Positions 46,100-59,199 of a stretch of DNA of 64,000 nucleotides are shown one piece after another. Below the pieces are notes generated by a model that did not search any database, had not been told where the DNA came from, and was given only the letters and a program-made list of their open reading frames with translations. The stretch covers positions 19,185,681 to 19,249,680 of the forward strand of contig JBOZIK010000001.1 of assembly GCA_051453625.1 (NCBI GenBank), given 5' to 3'. Every line of letters starts with the position of its first letter. The first letter of the stretch is position 1. This DNA comes from Welwitschia mirabilis. Taxonomy: Eukaryota > Gnetophyta > Gnetopsida > Welwitschiales. The translations under genes and the position numbers were made by a program.

Positions 46100-47320
46100 T
46101 TAAAGATGTTATGGTCTTCCTCTCACAAAAATGGATTCATTCCAATAAGTTTATAGCTTATTGCTTCAGATTCAAAGCCTTATAACTCCAGCACCGTCCA
46201 TACCCTTATTGTAGAACCTGCATGCAGTTGTTTTTTGCTTCGCATGCAGGTTTTTCTGTTAATCTTTGCCCAGTGATTTTTACTCCTGCATGACAGATCC
46301 ATGGCAGTGGTTTTTTCTTCTGTATAATAGATCTAAGGCAGTCGTTCTTTTTCACCACTTTTTGTAAGTGCGCTATGCTACGCTGCGTCTTTGGTAGCTA
46401 CTCTGTGTCTCATGCAACTGCGCTTCCCCATCCACCTGCTGCGCTCTTCCCTTCTGCCGTTATTTCTGTTCATTCTCATTAAAAGTTGTAACTATTATCG
46501 TTTTTGCTACTGGACTCCCTTAGTGCCATTAGTTTTTGTGGCAAATCTATCAAAAAAATGCCCTTTGCTTTCAGAAAACGCGCTGCAATCTGGTGCGCCT
46601 GCAATGTTGCTTTCGTTGGCTATGGATCTGAGATTGCCGTTATGATTTCTGGAATCCATTGGCCATTTTCTGCCTTTATCACACCGCTAAAATAATTAAT
46701 AGTAGTGCTATTTTCTGCACCTATTATCAATTTTCTTTGTAACCTTGCTGCAATTTTTGCACCTGCACCCATGACTGCAACTTCTTTGGCAGCATCCTAG
46801 TTCTTTTTTTAAGATGATTTTTTTGTAACTTCTTGGGGATATCCAGAAGGCATCATAGCTTTAAATCTTAGTGCTCTTATCCCGTTGTTTTAACATGTTT
46901 AATCATTTTACTGGACAAGCCATTTTAACTAATTAAGAACAGTTCTCCCTTGCTTAACCAAACTGAAACTATTTCTGTGCTCCTGAAATGCAAAGTGATG
47001 GGCACTGGGAAAAACCCTAGCAAAACCTCGCGCAGGATTGAAAACCCACCGTGTGATGGAGAACAAGATGACATTGTTTAAAATGGCCATCTCTGCAACT
47101 CCTTAATACGCATGCTCCTTTATTTACCCTCGTTGTTGTGGTAGCAGCAACAGATACTATGCAGAAAGTACGTACAACAGACATTGCCATCACATTGCTA
47201 AAATAAGATCACACTAAATAAGGGAAAGACAAGGTAAAATCACAGTAAATACATGGCAAAGTTCGCATGTAGCGTTGGAAGCATTTTAGGTCTTTCGCTT
47301 GGTCAACTCAACGCCGTACT
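46100..47320. other. Second CpG-rich, low-copy block
   Basis: CpGs are frequent (46191, 46241, 46370-46390, 46421-46500, 46575-46620, 47030-47060, 47100-47130, 47265-47320) compared with the flanks. Repeated words such as gcatgcag (46211, 46243) and ctgcacc/ctgcgc occur. Short overlapping frames exist on the plus strand (46391-46695) without recognisable domains. It could be a younger insertion belonging to the LTR at 45481, or a regulatory or genic remnant. Confidence 0.5.
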
Positions 47321-47324
47321 TAGC

Positions 47325-47975
47325 CAACAATGAGTTATTATCGTGTATTCCTTTTAGCGATAACTCTAAATATTTATTTTCTTTAATTATTATATGTCAT
47401 TATGCCAACAATGAGCTATTGTTATCTAACAATGATCTTTCATTTGAATGGTTCATCATTAACCAACAATATCTCATCATTNNNNNNNNNNNNNNNNNNN
47501 NNNNNNNNNNNNNNNNNNNNNNNNNNNNNNNNNNNNNNNNNNNNNNNNNNNNNNNNNNNNNNNNNNNNNNNNNNNNNNNNNTCATTTGAATGGTTCATCA
47601 TTAACCAACAATATCTCATCATTACCAATGATGGGTTATTATTAAAAAAAAAATGAATTCTCAAATGATGAGTCATTATTGTGTATTTCTATTATCATTT
47701 AGTAAATATGAAACTACTTAATTACATTGAATTGATGATGGAAAACATTACTAATGATGAATCATCATTGTTTAGTAATGATATCCTATTTTAAATAAAG
47801 AGTTGTTATTAATGATAAAATATTATCACAATGATGAGTTATTGTTGAGTAATGATGATCTCATTTTTGAATGAGGAATCATCATTAATGACAAGATACC
47901 ATCCTAATAATGGATCATTGTTGACTAATGCTAATCTCTTTTTTAGACAAGAAATCATCATTAATGCAAGAATTA
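47325..47975. repeat. Tandem array, 76-77 bp period, palindromic AATGATGA/TCATCATT units
   Basis: Units start at about 47753, 47830 and 47906 (spacings 77 and 76), with older, more diverged units on the left of and around the gap. Each has aatgatga...ttattgtt...aatgatgat and ...atcatcattaatga. Confidence 0.8.
47482..47581. other. Assembly gap, 100 N, with identical flanks
   Basis: The 42 bases before the gap (47440-47481) are identical to the 42 bases after it (47582-47623), so the two contigs probably overlap or the tandem array was mis-joined. Confidence 0.97.
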
Positions 47976-49889
47976 ACCAAGTAAATAAACATGCATCAAT
48001 CAAACTAATCATTAAGTATAAATTATCATTAAGAAATTCAAATTAGTGATAAATTATGCTAAGTTACATTAAGTCGTCCACTATCCTCCCACCATAATTA
48101 AATGATGAATAGAACCATTGTTACACGTCATCATTATTTCTTCTGACATATTTGCTCATCTTGCCTAATCATTACTCATTATAAAAGTTATCTTTCACAT
48201 TGAATGAACCTCTCTTAATGATTAGATTTGCTAAAGGATCTTTAATCATCCTAAAAGCGGAATGGATGAATAAGTGCTTGTGAAATCTTTAAATCTTTGC
48301 TAAACTATTTTAAAATTAAACTTAAATAGCATAGAAAAATAAAAATAATGAGCCAGAAATACACAAGCACATCAAGGACTTTTATAGTGGTTTTATCTTT
48401 GAGGCCTATTCCACTCTTGAGGGATAGTAGAAACACATTCTAACATCATGATTTCCCTCTTTCTTCCTTACTTCAACAAGTGTAAGATACTTTTTACGTC
48501 AATAGGGCTCTGTACGCTACAAGAAAGTTAGCTTTACAATCTAATGAATCTTTAAGATCAACAAGCAAAAGGATTTCTAATCTACAAAGTGTATCTTTAA
48601 ATACAGATGATCAAAGATAGTCTTTCATTATGCAGCTCTTTATTCAAATGATTACAAACGACAGAGTAAAGTCTCTTTAAAAGATACATGGTTAAAGATA
48701 AGTTAGAATTTTTTTTATTCAAAAATTTATTCTTTTCAAAAGGATCATAACTAGAATGAAGGAGAAACAACAGGAATGGAGGATTAGTAGCCCATAGAAA
48801 ATAAGATTTTTAATTAATTTTTGTGTATCTTGAGTTGAAAAATAGTAACTAAATTAATTTCCTTATCTAGCGCTCATAGATCTAGTATTCTCGACTTAAA
48901 AAGTCCAAATGTCCTATACTTGATTTGGTATTCTAGATTTGAATCAACTCATAGCATTAAACATCCTGGTTGAAAAGTTTAGATGTCTTAGAAGCTATTT
49001 AAGTTTATAGGCAAAAATAATGATAGGATTAGATGTCCCAATTAAAAAACTTGGACTCCCTGGATTGGAATGCCCTAAACGAACACCCCGAAGTTCCTAG
49101 CTTGAACAACTTTATTTTTCCAAGAGCAATGAAATCAAAGATGTCTTAGATGATTACTTCAGATGTCTTTGTGCTAAAGAAACTATGACTTACCTATAAG
49201 GCATCTTTTAAACTCAAAATTATCCTAATAAGGTCATCTTATAGACCTCGAACCTAATGGCAAGCCTATCAATAAAGTGAGTTATACCTACTTTGTAAGA
49301 GATAATTAATGATTTAACGTGGATCTATTTTATAAAGATGCTTAAAACTTACGGGTTATTATTAATTTAAAGGCACCATCATTAGTGATTTGTCACACAT
49401 GTATCTCTCTTTTCTCTTATAAGTTGAAAGATAAAAATACTTATTATTATTTTTATTATACATTTCTATTATAAAGATCTTATCTTTAGTATAGTAAATG
49501 GTCAATAAATTAAATTAATTTTCCATATATCTTACGACATCAATTAGTAATATTTTCATTTTGTTTTAATGTTATAAGGCTAGAGTTAAAGAAAAATATC
49601 ATAGTATTAAAACTTATAAATGTAATTTAGAATAAACAAATCTTTGAAAATTTTTGAAATGGTATAAAATTTTTAGAAAATTATTGCAATAGACACAACT
49701 GGTTTTTATGAAAATTTTTAGATGAATCTTCTTGCCAAAACATTATAGTTATTCCTTCATAAATCCAATGTTCAATGAGTGGATTATAGATTATTTCCCT
49801 TGTCTTGTAATTTTCAAGTGATTTAGATGAAGTATTGATAGTTAACTATTATTATTTTTAGATGAATTAATAAGATATTTATAGATGGA
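47976..49889. other. No recognisable feature
   Basis: AT-rich, stops in all frames, no repeat partner seen. Confidence 0.5.
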
Positions 49890-52800
49890 AAAGATAGTTA
49901 CATGCATATTTAAATATATTATAAAACTTTCTTTAATGTTAAGTAATGTACATGCCTACTTTTTTAACACATATATCACTATGAGATTCCTAAAAGAAAT
50001 TTATTTATTAAAATAAATACAAAGTTTGAAACTAGCTTTGTCACTTTATACCCACTTATCTTGATCTATATTATGTAATCTTTTGATCCTTTTCAAAATG
50101 AACTTCAAATTTTTGTCTGTTCCTTCCTCATCCACTAGACTGAAAACTTTTATAAAAAAGAGTTGCCCTTGTATCTAAAAATAGAAGAACTAAATTCTAT
50201 TTTATCAATTTTGATAGAACTAGGATCCTAGTAATATACTTTTCATCCTTTAGTGAAGGTGATCAAGATTGTCCTCTACACACTTTAATATATGAAGTTC
50301 TTTAGGAGTTAGATAAGAGATAAATCCAAGAAATATTGTCAACAATGAAAATTATGGAAAAACAACTCACGCTTTGGTTAATGAGTATCTATTTTAAAGA
50401 AGAGAGTGTTAAAAGCTAAACTTGATGAAATAAATGCTTATGAAAATGAGGCTACCATTAATCAAGATTCACTCATTATTCTTTCTCCTTAAAAACAATC
50501 AAATGTATGCTCATAATTATACACAATTAATCAGCGTTAAGTGTTATAGACTTGAATTTGAACATAGATTATATTAAAAATTATTTGAGTAAAGAACCTC
50601 AGCGCATCTTGTATTACTATATTTAACATCAACAAGATGTGTAGGAATTATCTCACAAAGTTTAGAACATAAATATCAATAGTCTAAGGGCTTTTAATCA
50701 AACTTCTAGCTCTAATCGAAGCATAGGAATAATAGAAAATTTGCATAGACATTTTTACACTAAGAATTTTTATGATTTTAGATACATGATTTTTTCTTTA
50801 GGATTCTATGGAACAGATGACTCTTTTTTAATTATTTCAAATAATAAGTAAGTAAGTCTTGTAACAGGTTTATCAATAAAAATGTATCGAAAATAGGTTT
50901 TTGCTTGATCTTTTATTGTACTTTAAAATTTAACTACAGTTATTATTATTTAATTAAATAAATTTACCTTTTCAAATTAAATCAATCTTGATTCATAAGT
51001 AGAATTTTAACTTTTATGAAACTATATACCATGGATATTTTAAATCTTAGTTAATGTCTTGAACAAATATGCGGATAATCTATTCAATCTTACTTAACAT
51101 TGTGTTATTGCCATAAGACAAGGTCCCTTCCTAAAGAAATTTTGCCCTTGTTGGCATCACATCAGTGAATAAACTTGTCCGTCCTCTTTGTTGTCTTTTC
51201 CTTTTATGAAAGTATATATGTATCTATATACATAAAAACACACACATAATATATGTTTTGGATAGAATGCAGATTAGTACTCCACTAGTAATAAATAGGA
51301 TCATTAAGAAACTTTACCTATGATAGACTTAACTAGAAAAAGAGATGTACTACCAAAGGCCCTTTTCAAGGAAAATTTGCCTTATTGTAGTTTCTTAAAT
51401 ATTCTTCTAGACAAGGTAAGATTTGAGCTTTATTACTATTTCAACTTCTGATTCTATGCTAAAAAGTACAAACTTTTATTTTCTTTATAATTGTGAAAAA
51501 TCTTAACATTAAATCAATGAGCATTACAATTTTTTTTCATCTTTGACTAAAAAATAAAAGGAAAATAAAACTCGATTAATTAAAATAATGACAACCTTTA
51601 TTAGATGTACAAATTATATACGCACACATACTATTCGTGAAATCCTTTCTATTCTATAAGGAATTTTTAGATTTCTTATATTTTTTATTGTATACTTTTA
51701 GTTTATGATCATTAACTATATAACTTTTATTATTTTAAATGTGAATCAATAAAACATTTATAAATGGAAGAGATAGTTACATGTAAATTTAAATAGGTTA
51801 TATAATTTACATGCCTAATTCTCATGCACATTTATTTCTATGAACTTCCTAAAAATTTATTATGTATTAATATAAGTACAAACTTTGGAATTATCCTTAT
51901 TACTTTACCTACAATCTTTTAATCCTTTACAAAATGAACTTCAATTGTTTGTCTACTTCTTCCTCAACCACTAGATAAAAAGTCCCCTTTAAAAGTGTTA
52001 CCTTCATATTTAAAAATGGGATAACTAAGATTTATTTTATTAATCTAAATGGAAGTAGAGTTCTCCTAATAAACTTAGCCTCCTCTAGTGAAGTGATCAG
52101 CATTATCCTATGTGGAATTTGATAGATGAAGTTCTTTAAGAGTTAGATAAGATATGAAATTCAAGAAATGTTTTTAACCACAAAAATTGTAGAAAAAAGG
52201 CTCATTCTTTGATTAATTATTATCTATTTTAAAGAATGGAGACTTTAAAGCTAAACTTGATAAAATAAATTTTCATGAAAATGAGGCTTCTATTAATTAA
52301 GATTAACTTGTTATCCTCCCTACCTTGGAAACCATTAAATGTATGTTCACAACTATATACAATTAATTAAAGCTAACTATTATAGCATGGAATTTGGGCA
52401 TAGATTATATTCAAAATTGTTTAAATAAAGAAATTCAACAATACTTGTGTTACTTTATTCAACATTAGCAAGATGTGCCAGAATTATCTCACAGAGTTTA
52501 GAACATGCAAGTCAATAGTGTAAGGGTTTCTAATCAAACTTCTAGCTCTAATTCAAGTAGAAGAAGAATAGAAAATTTTTATAGACATTTTAAACTAAGA
52601 ATTTTTATGATGTTAGCTACATGATCCTCCTTTTAGGCTTTCATGAAATAAGTAACTATTTTTTAATTATTCCAAATAACAAGTAAGTAAATCTTATAAT
52701 ACATTTATCCTTAAAATGTATCAAAAATAGGTTTTTGCTTGATCTTTTACTATACTTTAAAATTTAATCATGGTTTCTATTATTTCACTTAAATTTTTTT

Positions 52801-53044
52801 CCCTTTTTAAATTAAATCAATCCTAATCCATAAGGAGAGTTTGAACTTTTATGATATTATAGACCATGGATATTATAAGTTTTAGTTAATGTTTTAAATA
52901 AATACATACATAATTTATTCAACTTAATTACCATGGCATTATTTTCATAAGACAAGATCCCTCACTAAAGAAACTTTGCCTTTAATGATATTAGATCATT
53001 AAACTTGTCCATCCCCTCCCTTGTCTTTTCCTTTTCTCGTAATA

Positions 53045-53075
<31 letters not shown>

Positions 53076-53870
53076 GAAAGATAAGTACTCATTAAGGTTT
53101 TAGAGTAGAGTGTAAGTTAGTTATCGACTAGTAATAGATAGGGTCTCCTATATAAATAGAAAACTTTTCCTTTAGTGGAATTAACTAAAAGGAGAGATGC
53201 ATTATCAAAGGCCATTTTCATGGAAAATTTACCTTAATTTAGTTTCTTAAACATGCCTCTAGACAAGGTGGTTTTAAGATTTATTACTATTTCACCTTCA
53301 TGGTTTTATGTTGAAAAGTACAAACTTTTATTTTCCTTATAATTGTCAAAAAGCTTGACATTGCAAAAATTCTATATTTATCATTAAATCAGTGAGTATC
53401 ATAACTATTTTCTCATTTTTAACTGAAAGATAAAAGGCAAATAAAAATTTATTATTTAAAATAATGACAACATTTATTAGATGCACAGATTACATACACA
53501 CACATAATATTTGTGAAATCCTTTCTATTCTATAAGGAATTTTTAGCTTTCTTATATTTCCTTATTATATGCTTTCATCTATGACCATTAACTATTAGTA
53601 TTTTAAATGTGAATCAATAAAACATTTATTGATGGAAGAGATAGTTACATGTAGATTTAAATGGATTATGAAAATCTCATTAATGAAAACAATGTACATG
53701 CCTAATTCTTCTTCACATCTATCACTATGACATTCCTAAAAAAATTATTTATTAATATAATTACAACCTTTGAAATTAGCCTTATTACTTTATTCCCACT
53801 TATCTTGATCTTATATAGCTTAATCTTTTGATCCTTTTCAAAATGAACTTTAATTATTTGTTTGCTTCTG
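49890..53870. repeat. Tandem array of 1.87-kb units (two full copies and a partial third)
   Basis: The landmark gatagttacatg occurs at 49893, 51772 and 53640 (spacings 1879 and 1868). Full copies span about 49890-51770 and 51771-53639; the third stops near 53870. Units share long blocks, for example 'cctattctataagg'-like, 'ataggtttttgcttgatctt' and 'ctagctctaat'. No gene inside; each unit has a TA-rich tract (51205-51255; 53042-53075). Confidence 0.85.
53042..53075. repeat. (TA)n microsatellite
   Basis: TA run in unit 2 of the tandem array. Confidence 0.95.
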
Positions 53871-53879
53871 ATGGGTGCT

Positions 53880-54587
53880 TATATAATGAAATAAGTGTAG
53901 AGAATTATCATTAAATAATATGAAATAATCTAGAAAAATGCAGAAAATATATTGTTGTTAACATGAAATAAGCTCACACCATTAAATAAAAATAATGTAA
54001 CCAAAGGCTTACTAAAGAACTAGTTGAGATTCAAGCATTTAGCTCAAAATGCATCATAATGATAGTTCTATGATGAAGTTACTTAAACTAGTCAGGTTGA
54101 TTTATTACTCCTAAGTTACTATGTACATATATTATACTGGGGGGAATGAAGAAAGTAACAAAAAATGATAAAAATAAATGTATTGCTAGAAAATACTTAT
54201 TTGTAAGTACTATTAATCCTGATTTATATTCAGCTACATAAACAAGAGCAAATAGAGATAATATTACTTTTTTAAGTAATAGCATATGCACACACTGATA
54301 CTAAAATATGCTTTTCAGCTTTATATTAGAATATTAATCATTACATAAAGATGTGCTAAGGCCTGTGTTCTCGTTTGCGGGTAACACTTTGGAGTATGGA
54401 AAATGTTGTTATGCCTTTGCAAGATAGGTAGAGCTTCCTTTCTTAACCTTCTTGCTTAGTCTATTTGTAGAAAATTTTGCCAAAACGAACTCCACCTTTG
54501 ATAGTAATCCTATTCTTATACCCTTGTTTGTTTCTTTGTTTCCATTCTTTACTTCTTAGGAATAGGTTTATAGTTGGGGTTGTTACA
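53880..54587 (-). repeat. Candidate 3' LTR, minus strand
   Basis: The minus strand at 54587 starts TGTAACAACCCC, a common start of plant gypsy LTRs. It is preceded by a purine-rich tract (GAGAAGGTTGAGGTGGCAG, about 54617-54597). The far end and a partner LTR were not found, so this is tentative. Confidence 0.35.
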
Positions 54588-54879
54588 GCTTTTCTGCCAC
54601 CTCAACCTTCTCTTTCATCTTCATGCCACATGGCATCCTGTATCTAAAATGCAATAATAAATTATACATATTAACCTACTAACATACTAACTAACTAACC
54701 TATTGATTAGTAAGTATATAGATAAAGAAAAACATCTATAGTTATCCAAAATGCATAATTAAGATAATGAAAACACTTTATTAATAAATAAGATTTACCT
54801 TCAAAGTTATCCTCATCAGTTCCCTCAAGCTCAAAGTTTTGTTAGTCCCTTAACCAAAAAATATATACAAAAGAGAGAA

Positions 54880-57800
54880 AATAGAGAAACTCATTATATT
54901 TGTCTTTCCCTTTAAAAATAAAAGGATGCTCCTCACTAGATTCAGATTTCACCTCTTTCTAGCTAATTAGGTAGACAATTTTTCCTTTTTTAGGGCAGTC
55001 GCACTAGATTTTAGTTCCAATTTCTTAGCCAATTGGGCAAATTATTTTTCCTTTTGTAAGGTAGCTAAAATTATTCTTTGTTCCTTCTAAAGAGTAGGAT
55101 CATTCAGATATATGGTCTCTATTTCTATCTTCTCTGAAACTGTCTTTCTACCTTGTCCTCTGCCTCATGAAAAAGATTTTGGTTGTTTTGATTCTCCTCT
55201 TTTTATTTTGGGAGCTGAAGGGACTTTTTCTTGGGGACTTTAGGGTGCATTTTCTAACTCTGGAGTTGCCCCAACTTGTAATCCCAGTTTTGAAGTTTAC
55301 TCAAGGGGAACTATATACATTTTAGAAGAGTCTTTATTCTTTAATTTCAAAAAAAATACCCATGAAAGTGCCTATTAGCGTAGTCATGTTTTATACAATC
55401 CTATCCTTAAAAGAACATAAATACTAAAAATCCTAAGAGAACACAGCAAAAACTTTAATATCAGATTTACACTACTCTAATATCCTGCAAAATCTAGTTG
55501 CAATATCATTCAAAAAATTCTTAAACTCTCTTATGAGAGATTCATCTTCTCTCTGCATAATCTCAATCCTCAATGCTTTAATGTCTTTTTTATAATTGTC
55601 AAAAATGTGTCTTAGCTTTGACCATCCCCCAAAATTTTTCTAAATAATACTTTCCATATGTTCTTTAAATCTATTAATAAAAGTGTTTAACTTCTAAAGA
55701 TAGTAGTCAAGGTTGCGTGGCATAGCTAATTCTTTGTGCCTGAACTCAATTTTTTTACCCAACTTCACTTCCATAAGATGAAGCTTATGGAGTAATTTCA
55801 TATTTTATTTTTCCAAATTTTGAATAATGAGTTGTATATACTTAGGGCTTATTATTCTAATATCCTTGTTTAACTCAACATGAGATTCTTTCAGAGTATT
55901 AATAATACTTAGCTTTATTTTATCTTCCATCTCATTAGTTAGAGTTAAAAAAGTTGAGGGGATGTTGTAGATTGAATTTATTGCTCTTCTGATTTCCTCC
56001 TTTATTTCTAATGAAGATTGTTTTATTGATGAATCATGTGAAGATTGACCAGAAGAGCTTGCGTCTTCCATTTGATTCTTGATAGACTTATTTTATTCCA
56101 TTATCTGAGTTATGGATCTCTTATTTTTTCCCAAAATAAACTAANNNNNNNNNNNNNNNNNNNNNNNNNNNNNNNNNNNNNNNNNNNNNNNNNNNNNNNN
56201 NNNNNNNNNNNNNNNNNNNNNNNNNNNNNNNNNNNNNNNNNNNNNNNNNNNNNNNNNNNNNNNNNNNNNNNNNNNNNNNNNNNNNNNNNNNNNNNNNNNN
56301 NNNNNNNNNNNNNNNNNNNNNNNNNNNNNNNNNNNNNNNNNNNNNNNNNNNNNNNNNNNNNNNNNNNNNNNNNNNNNNNNNNNNNNNNNNNNNNNNNNNN
56401 NNNNNNNNNNNNNNNNNNNNNNNNNNNNNNNNNNNNNNNNNNNNNNNNNNNNNNNNNNNNNNNNNNNNNNNNNNNNNNNNNNNNNNNNNNNNNNNNNNNN
56501 NNNNNNNNNNNNNNNNNNNNNNNNNNNNNNNNNNNNNNNNNNNNNNNNNNNNNNNNNNNNNNNNNNNNNNNNNNNNNNNNNNNNNNNNNNNNNNNNNNNN
56601 NNNNNNNNNNNNNNNNNNNNNNNNNNNNNNNNNNNNNNNNNNNNNNNNNNNNNNNNNNNNNNNNNNNNNNNNNNNNNNNNNNNNNNNNNNNNNNNNNNNN
56701 NNNNNNNNNNNNNNNNNNNNNNNNNNNNNNNNNNNNNNNNNNNNNNNNNNNNNNNNNNNNNNNNNNNNNTTCCATTATCTGATTTATGGATCTCTTATTT
56801 TTTCCCAAAATAAACTAATAGTATCCTAGAGGATGTTGGGCTTTAAGCTATTTATGTCTATATTCTTTGACCTCTGCATGGATCTTCATGAATTTTTCAT
56901 TCATCCCCTATAGCTGTACATAGATTTTATCTAAATATTGCCTATTCAGGGTAGAGGCCCTTTATTATGCATAAACATAATAATTTCTATTAGTGTTATA
57001 TGTATTCAGCATCATCCTTCTTGCTTGAAACCAAATTCTGCAATAAGGATACTAATATGTCTGATCTTTCTCTTAGAAGATTTTCTAATTCTTCTCTATC
57101 TTTGATGACCATCTATAGTTTAACAATGCATTCGTAAGCTTTCTATAATTTCCTACTCATATCTTTGAAAGATTCAAAGAGCTAAATATTTTCTTCTTTG
57201 CTTTTTTTAATTGAACCTCTATCTCAAAAATTCATTTTCAACTTTTAAATCACTAATTTGATTCTGCAATATTGTGACTTATTCCTTTCTGCTTAGACAA
57301 GTTTGAATTTCTTCTTTAACTAAGTTGAAAGCACTATAGAGGCTATCCATCTTATCTTCCTCTAATTCTTTGAAGAATTGGCTAGACTGAAGTAAATGGA
57401 AAAGAAGAAGTTCTTCAAATGTAAACTGGGTCAAGTCTTGTGATATGCTTGAGGACGAAAGCAATGAAGGCAAACTTTGGAGGGCAAAAAAGGATTCCTC
57501 TGAATCCAGTTGAGTGGTCTTGTGCCCTAGAGTTCTTAGGAGACTTAATTCCTTAACTCCAAAGATACTTTGAATAGTTACTTCGACACAAGACTTATTT
57601 GGTTAAAATGAGATTTTATTTTTACTTAATATTTGGGAAATTAAAGAGGAAAATCCTAGCCCTACTATGCCCGAAGCTCTGATTTCAACTTATTTAATTT
57701 TCTAATATGCCTTGCCAGACCTAAAAATATTCCTTCTATAATATTTAAATTGGTATGATTTGTCTTGTCTTGCACTGTTACTATTATGCATAGGCCAAGT

Positions 57801-58064
57801 AATGTGATACCTTTTTGTTTGTGAAGAATAGGTACCAAATTACTGGCCATAATTCTTGAAATGGTAAAAAAAAATTGGTTCTGTGTTTCTATGCATTAAT
57901 ATTCTTCCTTGTACTACCATCCTTTCCAATGAACTCATGTTTAAATTCATGTCTTCCTTTCTGTTGGCATCGTCAATGGATTTTTCACTGTGTAGTAGAT
58001 GTAACATTTCTCTTATTTCTTCTTGATTTATTACTATTCTATGATTTTCCATGGTTGTTTCCAA
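54880..58064 (-). pseudogene. Large decayed ORF with coiled-coil-like and basic regions, unrecognised
   Basis: A minus-strand reading of roughly 1000 codons with stops, frameshifts and a gap. It starts near 58064 (METTMENHRIVINQEEIREM), continues through open pieces 57850-57665 and 57473-57279 (the latter with FKELEEDKMDSLYSAFNLVK), then heptad-like LQNQISDLKVENEFLR (about 57270-57225), 56071-55805 (Ser-rich, then LEIKEEIRRAINSIYNI), FGGWSKLRHIFDNYKKDIKA (about 55630-55570), and a Lys/Pro-rich basic tail (KVPSAPKIKRGESKQPKS, about 55235-55180). No polymerase, protease or zinc motif. Its place between an integrase (61752) and a candidate 3' LTR (54587) on the same strand suggests an extra ORF of a Tat/Athila-type element. 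Function unknown. Confidence 0.45.
56145..56769. other. Assembly gap, 625 N, with near-identical flanks
   Basis: The 48 bases before it (56097-56144) and after it (56770-56817) are the same but for one base (ctgagtta versus ctgattta). Confidence 0.97.
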
Positions 58065-59199
58065 TACATTTTTGGCATCATTTGTTCTTAAATTCTTATA
58101 AATTCTTATATGGATTCTAAGTAAAATTAATTACTTAAAGTAAACCATTCATACCACCCTAACTCGATAATCCATTGTTTGAACTCTATAAAGTAGGGGT
58201 CTGAAAGAACTTGTACAAAATTTAATAAAGAAATGACCTTGCATTCTGTCAAATTTTTTTTAGTGTTGGAGTTAAGTATGGAAAACATGTATAGAAGAGG
58301 AAATTTTGCAATAAACAACCTTTTGAAACTAGCTTACTAAGTAAAACTTTTCTTTCTAGAAATATAAAATGTCATTTACACAGATGTAAAAGTATTGCAT
58401 ATATTTAAATTGAATTCATTTAACTCTTTCTTCATGTGAAGTTCAGCATGCTCCTGAATGCTTAAATTGAAGTATTAACAATACCTAAGATTTCTACTCA
58501 AAGAATTTCTGCCATTACTCAAGAGCTTAAAGATAAGAAAGTACCTAAGCATGACAAGGCAAAATACAGGATTGAAAGTAGAAATTACTGACTTGTTTCC
58601 TACTTAAATAGGCAAAAACTTATACTTACTATTGTGTTTAATTAGAACTTATAAGGAGTAAATGATAAATTTCACCAGAAAGAAAATAGATGCAACTGGA
58701 ACTTTTTGTACTTTATTAATGCTGGAAAAATTTGAATTACATGTTAGTAAGGTGTAAATCCAAAACATTTTCTAAGTTGGAACTAACATCGTGGATGCTG
58801 ATGTGGTAGAAAACGTGGAACTAACATTGCGATGGGGGTTATTGAGAATGAAGAGGAATATTCAAGAATGAGTTTAAGTGGAATGTTGGAGAAATGTAAA
58901 GACATATTTAAGTGATGGTCACTCTCTGCAATACCATGTTCGACGAGGGTCATTAAGAACTCTCAAGTTCTTGATAAGAATCATCGAATTCATTATGGAG
59001 CTAACTAAAAGAGTTTAGAGGTGGTCATCAAAGAACTTTTAAGTTTTCAAAAGGGTCCTTCAAATTCTAACCACTATCATTATAAGAGTAAGTAATAATG
59101 AAAAAGTGAAGTTACATAACTAATTCATAGTGAAAAGTTGAAGGAGGTCATCAAGAACAAGACCTTTGTCTTTCAGCAGTAAGTTTTAAAAGGTAAAGT
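58065..59199. other. No recognisable feature
   Basis: AT-rich spacer; no domain or repeat partner seen. Confidence 0.45.

Noticed and set aside
49890-53870. Possibility that the 1.87-kb units are an LTR pair with an internal region
   Set aside because: Units are directly adjacent with a third partial copy, and no primer site or internal coding was found.
56045-56808. Open frames of 230-245 codons across the 625-N gap
   Set aside because: They are open only because the N bases contain no stops.
57665-58064. Idea that the start of the large minus-strand ORF is a viral-type movement protein
   Set aside because: Only a short hydrophobic segment (LLGLCIIVTV) looks vaguely similar; no polymerase or coat motifs follow, so there is no support for an integrated pararetrovirus.
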